A DNA stretch of 64,000 nt, from the NCBI GenBank assembly GCA_963576565.1, contig OY755038.1:178366438-178430437 (forward strand). The letters run 5' to 3'. Below are positions 1 through 11,275 of this stretch, piece after piece; position 1 is the first letter of the stretch, and every line of letters begins with the position of its first letter. The position numbers and the translations under genes were made by a program. Source of the DNA: Aspidapion aeneum. Its lineage: Eukaryota > Arthropoda > Insecta > Coleoptera > Brentidae. The notes beneath the pieces were generated by a model. That model ran no database searches. It was given only the letters and a program-made list of their open reading frames with translations, and was not told where the DNA came from.

Positions 1-312
1 AAGACGTTACCCAGAAAGCATACTTAGTCCCAGGACGTGTACAAAGAACGTCCACCAGCTCCGCATTTTACGTCGTTACTTCTCGGGACCAATAAGAAAC
101 GTACTATTTACCTACAAATGTGTACGTACATGGTACGTAGACAATAGGATGTACTTTTTACGAAACCAATAAAATACGTACCGTGTACGTACAAATGTGT
201 ACGTACATGGTACGTACACATTTGTACTCAAAAACTAAAAGTGATAAGTAGATAAAATTTAGTTTACGGCCCAAAAATATTCAATTTCTATCATCCTATA
301 CAGTTGTATAAA
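1..312. repeat. Upstream region with GTAC-rich palindromic repeat
   Basis: No gene is visible here. A 26-bp sequence occurs twice, at 114-139 and 191-216, so the period is 77 bp. The second copy lies inside a perfect inverted repeat with 18-bp arms (189-206 and 210-227) around a 3-bp centre. The TACGTAC core recurs several times between 100 and 220. The remaining bases look like ordinary AT-rich intergenic DNA upstream of the transporter. Confidence 0.6.
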
Positions 313-499
313 CAGGGGCGGATCTAGGAACGTTATTTGGGCGGGGGGGGGGGTTGGGGGGGGGTCGAAATATTATAATAAGTATTGCATAAAACTGGTT
401 TGCATAGTGACCAGGAAGTGTATTCTGTGTAAAAACTTTATGTAGTTTGAGATTTGGGGAGGGGTTACCCCTTTTTCTCCTCCAGTTGATCCTCGCCTG
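313..499. mobile_element. hAT-like MITE (non-autonomous)
   Basis: The segment begins CAGGGGCGGATCTAGG, and its other end, read on the minus strand, begins CAGGCGAGGATCAAC. These are short imperfect terminal inverted repeats of the hAT CAGNGGCG type. The flanks TGTATAAA and TTATAAAT are similar but not an exact 8-bp target duplication. A G-rich tract at about 338-363 lies inside. There is no coding capacity. The hAT assignment rests on terminal sequence only. Confidence 0.5.
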
Positions 500-846
500 T
501 TATAAATAAATATTGGTTTTTTAAGAAATTTTTAACGTTGTTCTTTTTCCTAATTTAAATCTGTGGCCATTGTAAAGGGAGATATTTTTGGTCACAGTGA
601 CATTTCAGTTGGTTCTTATTTATTAAATTTTACACACAACACAGGTAAAACATTTTCGCCTTTTTATCTATTTTGTTATTAAATTTATGAATATTTTGGA
701 TAAGAACACCTTGCGTATTAGAAATACTCATAAAAGCTATTTACGATTTTTTATTAAACCGCGCAAAACCTACATAAAATGTAGGTCACACTAAGTGCAC
801 GGTGTGATAGGTAGGTACCTACCTATCTAACTATATCACTAAAAAT

Positions 847-976
847 ATGTTTGACTTAAATGTTGATGTTCCTCTAAATAATACGACAGAGACTTCTAAC
901 GATAAACACATTGATTTAATAAACAATAATAGAGTTAAACGTGATAGTTTCTATCTGTATTTTTCAGTGTGTGTAG
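847..976 (+). CDS. Transporter exon 1 (N-terminal cytoplasmic tail and start of helix 1)
   Basis: The exon starts at ATG 847 in an A-rich context and encodes 43 residues: a polar, Asn-rich tail starting MFDLNVDVPLNN, then FYLYFSVCV, the beginning of helix 1. It ends GTAG followed by the donor GTAAG at 977. The split codon completes with CA at 2067 to give Ala. No upstream in-frame coding exon is needed for family length. Non-coding leader exons further upstream cannot be excluded. Confidence 0.82.
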
Positions 977-3900
977 GTAAGATGAAACAATATTTTTAAT
1001 TTTAATATAAGTTCAAAAGACATAAACTTACGTACTAGGTTAAACTTTCAAAGCAGTAAGGTATATTTATAATTTATTATTATTAAATTTAAAACTACTT
1101 CTAGCGGTTCGGTTCGGTTCAACCCCCAATACATTTTTTTAAAGAAAAAATGTGATTTAAATAAAACAAGTGTATTATGTTATTATTCAGAAATTGTAAC
1201 TGCAAAAACTCTAGAAAATTTAAATAAATAAGAATATTTAAAGTACTATTTAAAACAAAACAGGTAACTATTGATATCCGGTTTAATAATAACCCCTTTT
1301 ATAGGGGGTTGAAGCCACCCCAAGCTTTTCTCTCTATAAGTTTCCTAAGTAGAAGTTATTTACCAAAATCACTAAAAATTTTAAGTTTTGGTATGGTCAA
1401 TATTTAGATATTAATAATATATTTTTGATTATAAGTTTTATCAAAATGTCGAAAAATTTAATTCTTGTAAAAAATATTTATTAAAAAATATTACGGCGAC
1501 ATTGCATACTGCTAACGGGACAGTAAAGTCCATAAATCGCTCTTATTTTAAAAAGTTGTCACAAATCGGGTTTATATATTAGCTTTTCATAAATTTCATT
1601 AAAATTTAAGCTTGGCTAAAAAAGAAAGTTTATGCCCTTTTATAGACAATCAAATTTTCTTTAAAATAGATAATTAAAACAGATTCAGAGAACAATTCAT
1701 GTAAATAACCTTTATTTATGTACTTTTGTTGTAAATTAATTTCTACTAGAAAATTACTATTGTAAAATTAGCACTATAATTTTGGGTATTTTTTTAAATT
1801 CATATTAACACTGAATTATTACTTTTATTGTAACGCACTACTTTACAACATTTTGATTATCTGTTGTAATTTTTAAGGAATTTATTACAAAAAAAAGCAA
1901 CAAAAAGGTTTGATTTAAAACGTAATTTTTCTTTTTTTTAACCTTTCCCTGCACCCCTTATAGTTTGGTGCCTTGTAAACCTTTAAAAATTTGCTAAAAT
2001 CAGTGACATTAAATAACTATACAAAGAGACAAGAGCCATTAATACGCATATCGATTTAAATTTTAGCAAGTTTATTATCATTTTCTGGTGGAGCAGGATT
2101 AACATGGACTTCATCAGTGATCCCGAAATTAAAATTACCAGAAAATCCATTAAATATTTCGGTAACAACAATTCAAATAAGTTTGATTGCATCACTGTAC
2201 GATATCTCGCAAGCTCTAGGACCATACATCTTTGTTTACATGTTTAACAGGTTTAACAGAAAAGTTGCATTAATATGGATAAATGTGTTATTCTTAACTG
2301 GAAACGTTTTAATGGGATTTTTTGAGGATATTAGAGTTTATTATTTTGCAAGGTAAGTATAGCTTAAATCACATCTAAGTATAACATTATTGATTTATAT
2401 GGTAAAAAATGTTTAAACGAGCGCTACCAATTAAATGAATTCATTTGGAAATGCAAGAAAATAAATTTTGGATAACCGCTGTTTTATATCGTCGGTTTCA
2501 TGCCATATCATGAGATAGAGCCAAAATGTGTTAGTTTTTATTTTTATCTAAAAATTTATTTATTTCTTTATAAAACAAATGGCCCTATCTGAAATTTTGA
2601 ATTTTAAGGTATTCTACTATTACCAATCTTAAATATATAGATTGTAAAAATCGAGATAGGGCCTTATGTCATGAGACCGACGATATTATTAATTATAATA
2701 AAAAGCTGCATACATACGAGAAAGCATGCATGATTTTTTAAACATAAATTTTATGGGTGCAAAAATAAATTATGAAATTTGTTTGGGGGTATGTGCACAT
2801 AGAGTTATTTTCTTTTGGAATGTCGAAAGCATTGGGATCAATCCATTTGATTAAATGCTTTCGTCTTCTTTCGCCTTCGCCGGTATGAAGATTTAAAAAC
2901 TGCGATTTTAGAGTTTGGCAAAAATAAAATTATGCGTAAGCTTATTAGAAAGGTATGTATTGATGAGAGAGCGTAACAAAAAAATAAGACCCGTTTCACA
3001 AAGGACGGGTGATTCGTATAGATTTTCCAAAGAGGCCATTGTTTAAATTACATTATTTACTAGTCTGGCGTATTATCCGTAGACGGACGAAAACGTGTGG
3101 GCATCTGTCGAGCCCTAAGCAAATGCAGTTTATCCGGTTAAGTAGCTGCTGTATGGGTAAATGGGTAAAAATCAAAAAGACGGTTTTTTCTTGTAACCGT
3201 CTTTTTAAAGAAAGATTTACTACTACTGTCAGTTTTATATATTTCGGTTTCGATAGTATCAATATCACGACCGTTCTCTGCAACCAGACAAAGTTGGATA
3301 CTTAACGTGGCCTTTTTTATTAAATTTATAATTGAAGCATTATTTTTACATACGAAAACTAAAAAAACTCAAAAATCTTGTCATCGTGGCAAAACTAGAG
3401 TTAATTCTACTGTTATAGTGGGTTTACACATGCATGAATTTAGTGGCGCCAGTGTTCGCGCCAGTTCTATTGGCACGCCAGTAAAGGTTTACACTATTGT
3501 GCGAGAATTGAAAAGACTGGCAAGCCAGTTTCATTTTTAAAGTATACACGATACGCGATATGTCGGCTGAACTCTTGGAAGCCTGCAAAATAGTCGCTAA
3601 ACTTTTATTGAAAAAAAGAATAAAAGAGATTTAGAAAAAGGAACAACGAAAAGGCCGTATCTGGGTTAAAGCATGGATTGCTCGTCGATCTACTTTGGGT
3701 GCTTCCGAAAAACTTTTAGGAGAACTTGCAGCAGAAGATCCTGCGAGCTATAAAAACCCTCTTTGAATGACAAAGCAACATTTTGATATTCTTCTAGAGT
3801 ACGTGACGCCACGAATTATAAAAATGGATACCCACATGAGAGATGCGTTAACCCTAAAATTGAAATTGGAAGTGACATTAAGATATCTTAGAAAATTCGG

Positions 3901-6900
3901 TCTGCTACTTTAAACCATGGTACTTTTGGGGTGTATGGTGTATACTTCATCTGCACCGGCTCCGGAACGTTGTATTTTTTTAATTTTTGTCAATTCCAAT
4001 TTCCAATTTCTTATGGATCGTATTTTTGCTTTTACTTCTGCAACTTCAAGGCCTTCAATATTCATTATTTCACTAATTTTTTGGTAAGCATTTATCTCGA
4101 CTATCTTTGTTTTTGTAAGAAGTATTGTGTACATCCCATAAACAAGGAAAACATTCATAGCCTTCAAGAAACTGTATGGTCAGTTCTGCTGACCACTTTT
4201 TTTTAGCCATAATAAGCTATAAAAACAACAATAAACAAAATTTTGAAGCTCACACAACACAATGAAAATAAAAAATAATGTGAAATATTGAACTTAAAAC
4301 TGGCGAGCCGACGTGCAAGCACTTGTTTACACATGAAAATTTTCTTTTTCTGCGCGCATGCGTCACCACTGGCGCCAGCAAATTCAGTCAGCTGCAGACT
4401 TTTTTGATACATGCATGCAAAAAAATAACTTGTGTGCAAGTCGGTGTTTACACTTGCAAATTTAACTTACTGGCGCGCCAGTTTTTATTGGCGCCAGCAA
4501 ATCCATGCATGTGTAAACTCTCCTTTATTTTAAATATATATATTAAGTTTTAAACATGCAACCACGCTGGGCCTCACGACCGATTCCCATGCATGCAGTT
4601 ACTGCACAGCGCACAGTGAAAGTCGCGTTTTAAACACACTGTCCTTTTTTGTAAAACTTGCGTATAGGGCAGGTGCCGAAAAATTATATGCAAATTAGTA
4701 CTAATACTAAATGCTGCCTAAATGCATCGGTACAATCACGTATACTCTCAGATAATCGGTCCTTATGCCATCGCTTGCGATCACGTCATAAATTGCATTA
4801 TTATATGCATTACTTACCAGTTTGTAGAAATATAAATTTTTGAATAAAGATACTACTTATTTTAAGGATACGAAATGACCACCAAATTTACACGCATTTG
4901 CAGCTAAAAGTTCTTCGGACATCAGAGGAAGTAAATATTTTTCATTTATTTAAAGAAGTGAAGTTTTTTCGGATTGTAGTCCGGGCTCTGCTTTTCAGTA
5001 GCAAAGTCGTCTTTTTGCGTCTTACCCGAGCGTAGATGAGCCAATCACGTGATTTTATATTTTACTTAATGTAGTATTAAACAGAGCTGATACTGGGTTC
5101 ATTCCATCATCGCGTGCGACAGTCATAAAACGGTACGAAAAATCCTTTTTGCGTTCCACGTCGACGTTGTACTGTTATCGGACAGTCAGTTTTCCGTTCC
5201 GTCAAGCCACTTAAACTGGTTTCGGACTCCTCTGAAATACAAGGATTGAACACAGGTGCATTAGAAATGTTTGCTCTCTCTCTTTTCTTTGTCTGTGTTT
5301 ATCATATGTTGCACTGGAAAAATTGCATGTAAAACACTCACATTTCTAGTTTACATCACCTGACATAAAAATATACCATAAAATTACATTAAATTTACAT
5401 TTGTTTAAGAATATTCAAAAAACAGTAAATACCCAAAAATTAAAATTTTAAATATACAAATATTTTTTAAATTTCCAAAAAAAAAACTGTGCAACATCTG
5501 TAGCATCTGTTGATTTTTTTGCAAGAGCCTCATAATTTTTATTACTACGGGACTGTGGAATGTTGTAGGTATACCACATGGAAAAAAGCGGTACTGACCA
5601 TAGGGTAGCCTGCTTAGAAAAAGAAGAACTAGTTTAGCATGTGGTTGGATAGGAATAGAAACATTTACCCTGATCCCAGCAAATCCCGGTGACCTGTGAA
5701 CTAAAAGTTAAAAGAAGAAGGGTAACACCAGATGTGAATTTTGACACCAGATTTGGCGGAAGAACAAACGACTTCGCTTGAAGGCATCGACATTAAGGTC
5801 ATTAACTATACCTACCAAAGTACAACCTACAAAATGTGATTTTCCTAACTTCTTAGAAGTATCACGATCTCTGTTTCCTAAAAATGAATAAAATCACAAA
5901 AACCTTGTAAATATTAAGGCTTTCTATAATATGTAGGTAATTTCACAAATATTTTGTATAAATCAAAATACAAAATATAAATAATTAAATATATAAATTT
6001 CACATAAAACTTGTGATATTAGAAAAAAATAATCTTTTTTCACAAGTTTCGCCCAAAAATATGTGCTAATGCAAGTTTGTATTAATTTTTGGTATATTTA
6101 GTTTATTAGGCAGTCTGTAGTGGTTTATAGTTTGTGAATATAAATTAAATTGAGGTAATTTTATCTGGATTTTAAAGAACTAAAACTAAAAATGTATTAT
6201 GATAATCATATGTAATTGTGTAATCCTTTCTATGTCCAACTTTAATTTCGTGCTCTCGAATTCATACGTTGCCTTCGATCTATCTTTACGCGAGTTGATG
6301 AAACCTACCCTTTCTTTTAGTCACGTGACTTTGAATTTAACTCTCTCGCATATGATCACATGCCTGAAGTAAATCGATCACTACACGAAGAGCATTCGTT
6401 TTGTGGACAGTTATTTGCTCAATCCATCTAACCAAAAACGTTTTAAAACAGTCCTCGAACTGCATTGTGCGCGCTTTGGGATTTTTCGGACCGTTTTATG
6501 ACTGTCGAACGGCCTGATGGAACATTGCTACTGGCCGAAAGCTTCGAGACGTGTGGAATCCAATACCAAACGGAACCAATGCGTGCAGAGAATTAGAAAT
6601 GTTTTCTTTGGCTAACTTGATTTTGCGGAACTCGGACCCTAAAAAAAGAAGAAACAGTATCTAGTGTCTTTTGCCGAGTATATCAAACAAGTCGTTTATA
6701 TTCGGGATTGGATGACGATCACCAATTGTTTTCTCGTTTAGTATTCGTAAAACAATAATAATCCTCCATATTTACCAGTATCATTGTTATTGTTGTTGTT
6801 TGTTGTTTTCCAAATAGGTGCAGACCAAGGTAAATAACTATAGGGTTTTCTGATTTCTTTTCATGTATTTCTGAGATTGGGTGTAGATTGGTATCTTGTC

Positions 6901-9900
6901 GGCTTTCTTAACTAAGTGTTGTTTAGCTGATTGGTAAATGTTAATTGATATTCGTAAATATAGAAAATATTGGAATATTCCTTAATCAGACTGGTAAAAG
7001 CTTTTTATTCGTTATTGTTCATTATTATTATTTTTAAAAAGTCAAATTTATACTTTTCAACGTTTAAATAATTTAAGTTTGAGGTAGTTCGTTGTTTAGG
7101 TTCATGACAATCAGACATATAAAGTTTCAAAAATTTAGGTGTTTAGGTGTTTTTTAGTAGGGTTCATTTTTGTGCATTCACGAATTTTTAATTCTGCGAA
7201 TTTTATTTAATCTTAACCGGTTTATTAAAATTTTTGACATTAATTTCATTAACCTGTTTAATCATTAATACCAGTACTAAAATATTTTTATTTTTAGTGA
7301 TGCTATTAATTTCAGTATTATCACCGCGTTTGTTGAATACCGATTTTTTTTTAAATTGATGTTTGCTTTAATAAAGATAAATTGTCAATTTCTAATAAAT
7401 GGTTAAAACAATTTAAGAAATCAAAAACGTCAAATTTTATCTGTTTCAGATCTAAATTAAAATATTTCGACTAGTTTATTTGCATTCTATATTGTTCTAC
7501 TGAATTCACATGAGATGTTGGGATTTGGAGAATTTCGAAAATATTTTTTGCGCTATAGAGGGATTTACAAAGGACCCGGTACTTTTGGTGGTTATTAATA
7601 GTTTGAGACTAAATTCTGGAAAAATTATAAAAGGTAATTGATTTTCGCAATGGGTTGGGTCCAGTAAATGCTATTTTGAGGTTTTGAGGCTGGTTGTCCT
7701 CGAAGCCGGCCGGGGTATTTGATTGTAGCAATAATTACACAACTTATACATAAATAGGCAAGCCAACAAGCTTAACAACAGCAGCGAGCAGATAGCTCTG
7801 CAGTATATTCATGTAATTCTAATGATGACACGGCAGAGCCATCTGTCCGCTGCTATTATTAAGCTTCTTGGGTTGCCTATATGTACATGTACAAGTTGTG
7901 TAATCATTGATTGTAGGTTGAGTTTAAGATTAATATTTATCTCTTCGATTCTATGGTTTAATTGAATTTAATTTTAAAACGATCCTTAAAAGATGTTTTG
8001 GTTATGGGAGATTTTTTTGTCGAAATTTTTTTCATTGGTGTTAGTTTTGGTAAATTTGTTTTAAAAGCATTTGATTATTTATAGGCGTTTAAATTCAAGT
8101 AACATTATTCCCGCTCAAGGTTTTATTAATTTGGAAGCTTTTTTTAAGAAAATTGAAAAAACCTTAAACTTTAAGATTTTGAGGGCTCTAAGAGGGTTTT
8201 GGAGGTTTTTGCAGCCACTTAAAAAAAAACTAATATGATGTTATTTTTTACTTAAATAAATATATTTTTTGAATGTACACAGTACAGCCCCTGTCAACAT
8301 TTCGAGGTAGCAACAGGGATATTCGGATTCAGCGGTGTCGAAATAGAGGGAATTGACCATTTGCCACAAAGTAATTTAAAATGCTTCTAGAAAGTGGATT
8401 TTCCGAAATCTTTAACTATATGAACATATAAAATGTTAAAATGAAAATGATCATATATGGGATATACGAAACATTCTGAATCATTTAAATCGAAACATAC
8501 ATAATTGAAGGGTGTCAGGTACAAATAGGCTAAGTGCGAAAATTAGAAAACAGAGATAATTAAGAAATTTAGCTTGCTTGTACCGAAAAAAGGTCATGTG
8601 TTTTGTAGCTTCCCCCGCAGTAAGCATGGCACTCAGCTTGGTTTATGGATACTTCCAATGGCACTTGGAACGTTTTTATGCAAAAATACGATTTTTTTTG
8701 TTAGTCTGTTTGTACCTGATATTATATTTAATACAAGGCTATATTTTCTATTATACATGAAAGACTTCTTTCAATTTATTATTATTTTTGTAACGCATCT
8801 TTTTTTCGTTTTTGTCAAACAATTTACCTAACTTAACAATTTCAAACCTTTGAATAGAAGCTATAAATTTTTTACTGCATGGTTTTATTTAGATTGTTAA
8901 ATTTAGTTATATCTGTTTTTTAGGTTTATCATGGGAGCCGCATTTGGAGGAAGTGCCGCAATTATTCCAATGTACATAACAGAGATAACTGAAGTTCACA
9001 ACAGAGAAAAGTTTAACTGTTTAGCGATTGTCTTTAACAATTTAGGGCTTTTATATTCATTTGTAGTTGGCCCTTTCTATGCTGTGAAAACTTTTAATTT
9101 TTTATGCTCTCTACCTGCTATTGTCTTCCTAGTTTTATGGAAATTTTTACCTGATTCGCCTATTCACTTGATAATAAAAGGTGACGATTATAAATCAGAA
9201 TATGTCTTGAAAAAGCTAAGTGGTAAAAGCACAGTTGATACAAAATATGAAATTAGAAACATAAAAAAATTGATTGAAGAGGGAACCAATTTTAAACGCA
9301 TATCATATCTAAAAATAATTCGTTCAAAATTGTTTTTAAGAAAATTTTTTGTTAGTTTTGGTTTTATGATGGGTGTTCCACTATCGGGTATAATGACTAT
9401 ACTAGCATTTTCCCAACAAATTTTTATAGAATCTGGTTCTTTTATTCAGTCCGAATACTTGCCAATACTAATAGGTTTCTGGATAACTTTAATTACGTTT
9501 TTTATTTTCTGCTACATCATAAAAAGTTTTGGAAGAAAAACTTTGATGATTTTCGGAAGTTTTGGTACAACAATTTCACTAGCTTTTATGACAGTATTTT
9601 TTCTTTTAAAGCGGTATCTACCTAACAGTATAAAACATACAAGTTGGGTGTCTTTTTCTTTGACAATTTTATATTTATCAACGTTTCAATGCTATGGTAC
9701 TGTAATATGGACCGTATTAAATGAAATTTTTTGGGACCCAAATACGAGAGTTCTAGCAGTAAGCGTTCTGACTTCTTTCTATTTATTAGGTATGTTCTTA
9801 TCAGCATTTTTTTTTCCTATAATAAGTGAATATTGGGGAATGGCGGAGGTTTTTTTATTACATACAATTTTTAGTCTTTTGGAGTCAGTTTTCATTTATT

Positions 9901-9959
9901 TTTTCGTACCTGAAACCAAACATAGATCATATCAGGAAATTGAAAACTATTTTCTTTAA
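847..9959 (+). CDS. Tret1-like facilitated sugar/trehalose transporter (3 exons)
   Basis: I read the coding sequence as join(847..976, 2067..2352, 8924..9959), 1452 nt, giving 483 residues plus stop, the usual length for insect Tret1-like proteins. Both introns are GT-AG (phase 1, then phase 2). It belongs to the MFS sugar-porter family: about 12 membrane helices expected, moving trehalose or another sugar across the plasma membrane down its gradient. Visible motifs: SFSGGAGLTWTSSVIPKL near residue 48, the helix 2-3 loop NRFNRK (104-109), RFIMGAAFGGS (139-149) with an Arg-rich follow-on, LPDSP, the helix 8-9 loop KSFGRK (339-344), a Trp plus LNEIFW in the helix 10 region, and the C-terminal PETK (468-471). 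The usual G of the first GRK/R motif is N and GPIPW reads GTVIW, so this is a divergent paralogue. Substrate is not determinable. It appears intact. Confidence 0.9.
977..2066 (+). other. Transporter intron 1
   Basis: This is a 1,090 bp GT-AG intron, strongly AT-rich with many A/T runs. I see no coding segment, no inverted-repeat element and no RNA gene in it. Confidence 0.8.
2067..2352 (+). CDS. Transporter exon 2 (helices 1-3)
   Basis: It lies between acceptor TTTTAG (ends 2066) and donor AGGTAAGT (GT at 2353). It encodes residues 44-139: the conserved GGAGLTWTSS segment after helix 1, helix 2 (SLIASLYDISQALGPYIF), the short loop NRFNRK, and helix 3. It joins exon 3 inside an Arg codon, giving ARFIMG, the expected sugar-porter helix-4 signature, and this confirms the splice choice. 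Confidence 0.88.
2486..2686. mobile_element. Foldback MITE
   Basis: The left end ATATCGTCGGTTTCATG and the right end, read in reverse complement (ATATCGTCGGTCTCATG), match closely. A second inverted block follows, around GGCCCTATCTC on the right arm and the related GAGATAGAGCC on the left. The 201-bp unit would fold into an imperfect hairpin. It sits in intron 2 and has no coding potential. The superfamily is not clear. The flanks are TA/TTA-rich, so the target duplication cannot be fixed. Confidence 0.6.
3650..3912 (+). pseudogene. Harbinger transposase N-terminal fragment
   Basis: Conceptual translation gives a W-V-x-x-W-x-x-R-R signature, then a stretch ending ELAAEDPASYKN, then MTKQHFDILLEYVTPRI and MDTHMRDALTL. 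These are the N-terminal landmarks of insect Harbinger (ALP1-like) nucleases. A stop codon lies after the Tyr-Lys-Asn-Pro-Leu run, and the frame ends near 3905. The catalytic DDE region is entirely absent, so no active nuclease can be made. It reads toward the MADF remnant, which is the convergent arrangement usual for this superfamily. Confidence 0.75.
3903..4167 (-). pseudogene. Harbinger MADF (Myb/SANT-like) accessory protein fragment
   Basis: The minus-strand frame has the second half of a MADF domain: EVKAKIRSIRNWKLELTKIK, then the family hallmark RSGAGADEVY. The expected end of the domain (a Pro-Lys then Pro-Trp-Phe) follows in another frame at 3903-3930, so a small frameshift has occurred. 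The family binds DNA and helps import the transposase. The N-terminal half with its conserved Trp is not recognisable. It lies inside the Harbinger inverted repeats. Confidence 0.7.
5095..5560 (-). repeat. Dispersed repeat, copy A (inverted relative to 13.7-14.4 kb)
   Basis: The segment is similar, in reverse complement, to 13700-14255. Shared landmarks are the GTCGACGTTGTACTGTTATC block, TCATATGTTGCACTGGAAAA, a run rich in TTTACAT, and GCAACATCTGTAGCATC. A partial third copy at about 6455-6530 (CGTTTTATGACTGTCGAACG) faces the opposite way, so 5100 and 6500 form an inverted pair. It is non-coding. The CACTGGAAAA junction plus a subterminal motif array suggests a DNA-transposon end of CACTA/CMC type, as inference. 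Confidence 0.55.
7729..7906. mobile_element. Long-TIR foldback MITE with 10-bp flanking direct repeat
   Basis: The arms run from TTACACAACTT through AGCTCTGC (left) and invert to the right end GTTGTGTAA. Roughly 75 bp per arm pairs with a few mismatches, so the whole 178-bp unit folds on itself. TTGATTGTAG lies immediately outside both ends (7719-7728 and 7907-7916) and is a good target-site duplication. Long inverted repeats with a 9-10 bp duplication resemble Mutator-like MITEs. This is inferred, as no transposase is present. Confidence 0.75.
8924..9959 (+). CDS. Transporter exon 3 (helices 4-12 and C-terminus)
   Basis: It follows acceptor TTTTTTAG (ends 8923) and encodes residues 139-483 without interruption. 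Included are the helix-4 signature (RFIMGAAFGGS with a downstream YITEI), the central loop with LPDSP and a charged linker (residues about 215-255), the C-terminal bundle with SFGRK, the Trp/Glu-containing helix-10 segment, and the end VPETKHRSYQEIENYFL. The TAA stop is at 9957-9959. Confidence 0.92.
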
Positions 9960-10109
9960 AACTGAAAGTACTTTTAAGTTATAAACCAAAACAAGGATCC
10001 GATATTATAGATATATATAAAGAATGTTGAATGACTTTAGGAAGAAAAAATTATATTATTATGGGTCTAAAAGTGCATAGTGTTTAAGATACAAGATTTA
10101 AATTTAAAA

Positions 10110-10115
10110 AATAAA
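10110..10115 (+). terminator. Candidate poly(A) signal of the transporter gene
   Basis: AATAAA lies 151 bp after the stop codon, in an A-rich stretch on the coding strand. It is the first canonical hexamer downstream. Cleavage would follow within about 30 bp. Confidence 0.5.
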
Positions 10116-10129
10116 ACGGTTTTTCGGAG

Positions 10130-11275
10130 ATATCTTAATAATTGTTTAGTCGATTTTGTTAAAATTTAACAGTAATGTTTGTAGTAACAAGGGGCAAATT
10201 ATTTTGTAGTAATTACATTAAGATTATCACATACTCACCAATGTTTTGACAAAATAATTGTGGGCCACTAATTAATGAACTGCAACTTTTGCCTTACGGA
10301 TTTTTTTGTATTTCCCTTTTGTTTAGAGATAAAAATGAAAACATTTTAATGCCACGTTATCATTCCATATTCAAGAGATGACAATAAGGTGATTTTTATT
10401 TCGCACCTCAAAATGTGCAGTAATGGATTACGCGATAATTGACCGTCTCCGGTAAAAACCTTGTGCGGTATTTATTTACATGCTAATGCTGCGCGGTTTT
10501 TGATCTTGCACGGTATTTTTTTTTAGACTTGGCTTGCACGGTTTCGGTGTATGCTGTATGTTTTACACTGTAAAATCCAAAAAAAAAACCTATAGAATAT
10601 TATGAATAAATCTTTATTTTAAACCTAACTCAATCTTGCAAATTATTTTTTACAAATTCAAAAGTATATCAGACTTTTATATCATCTCGCAAATATTAAA
10701 AAACAGACAGTAACTAGCGTATTCTATTTTACAATTTTCAAAAACGAGCAGTTTTTATTCAATAACGTCTTTTCGCAAATGGGACGGTTATATTTTGTTT
10801 CGGACATTTACAGCTTTTACAATTTTTGATGACTTTGCTACCTAAATGAAACTATTTAAGGTTTAGTTAATTTGTTTGCAAGGATCTATTGCCAGAATAG
10901 TGATTTTGTTGTTTATTTAGCACACTATTTTGAACATTATATGTTTTAGTCATTAAATATTTTTTGTCAAGCTTGTCTTATTTGTTACTTGAAAAAAAAA
11001 AGTTTTTGCGGCCCTCGCGAGGAAGGATAATTTTTATAAAATCAAAGTACAAGTCTTTAAATCGATGAAAAAATAATTGTCAAAATCCGTCGTGAAATGA
11101 GTCGTTCTGCAGTTATGCTTCTTAAAAATATTTGATATCTAATGTTTGTATTTTAGGTTTTAGAACATACAGAACTTTTATTGAAAAATACCTTTTCCTA
11201 AAAGAGTGGAGCATAAAGTGATGAAGAGCTAGAAACTAAATACTTATGTGTATTTAGTATATAAATATATATATA
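10130..11275. other. Intergenic, no gene recognised
   Basis: AT-rich sequence without coding signatures. The motif TGCACGGT/TGCGCGGT recurs loosely between 10460 and 10550. I found nothing else that I can support. Confidence 0.5.

Larger units (their letters stand above)
3416..4524. mobile_element. PIF/Harbinger element, internally degraded
   Basis: The terminal inverted repeats are about 35 bp: the left one reads TTTACACATGCATGAATTTA then GTGGCGCCAG, and the right one inverts to TTTACACATGCATGGATTTG then CTGGCGCCA. Both ends are flanked by TTA (3413-3415 and 4525-4527), the 3-bp target duplication typical of PIF/Harbinger. The interior holds the two genes expected of this superfamily as remnants: a plus-strand transposase fragment and a minus-strand MADF/Myb-like fragment. 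The family is normally 3 kb or more, so most of the interior is lost. Subterminal GGCGCGCCAG blocks repeat at both ends. Confidence 0.85.
2353..8923 (+). other. Transporter intron 2 (6.6 kb, filled with mobile elements)
   Basis: The intron carries a foldback MITE (2486-2686), a PIF/Harbinger remnant (3416-4524), dispersed-repeat copies (5095-5560 and about 6455-6530), a stretch at 5830-6070 rich in TTTCACAA-like motifs, and another foldback MITE (7729-7906). The other stretches (2690-3415, 4525-5090, 6530-7718, 7917-8920) are AT-rich with no gene that I can recognise. Short open frames near 8574-8831 have no family signature and end before exon 3. Confidence 0.8.

Noticed and set aside
1983..2225. 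80-codon minus-strand frame over transporter exon 2
   Set aside because: It is antisense to a well-supported exon with membrane-helix coding, which often leaves an open frame on the other strand.
8574..8831. Overlapping 85- and 60-codon frames before transporter exon 3
   Set aside because: They are hydrophobic like a membrane helix but have no splice support, and the transporter is already complete at 483 residues without them.
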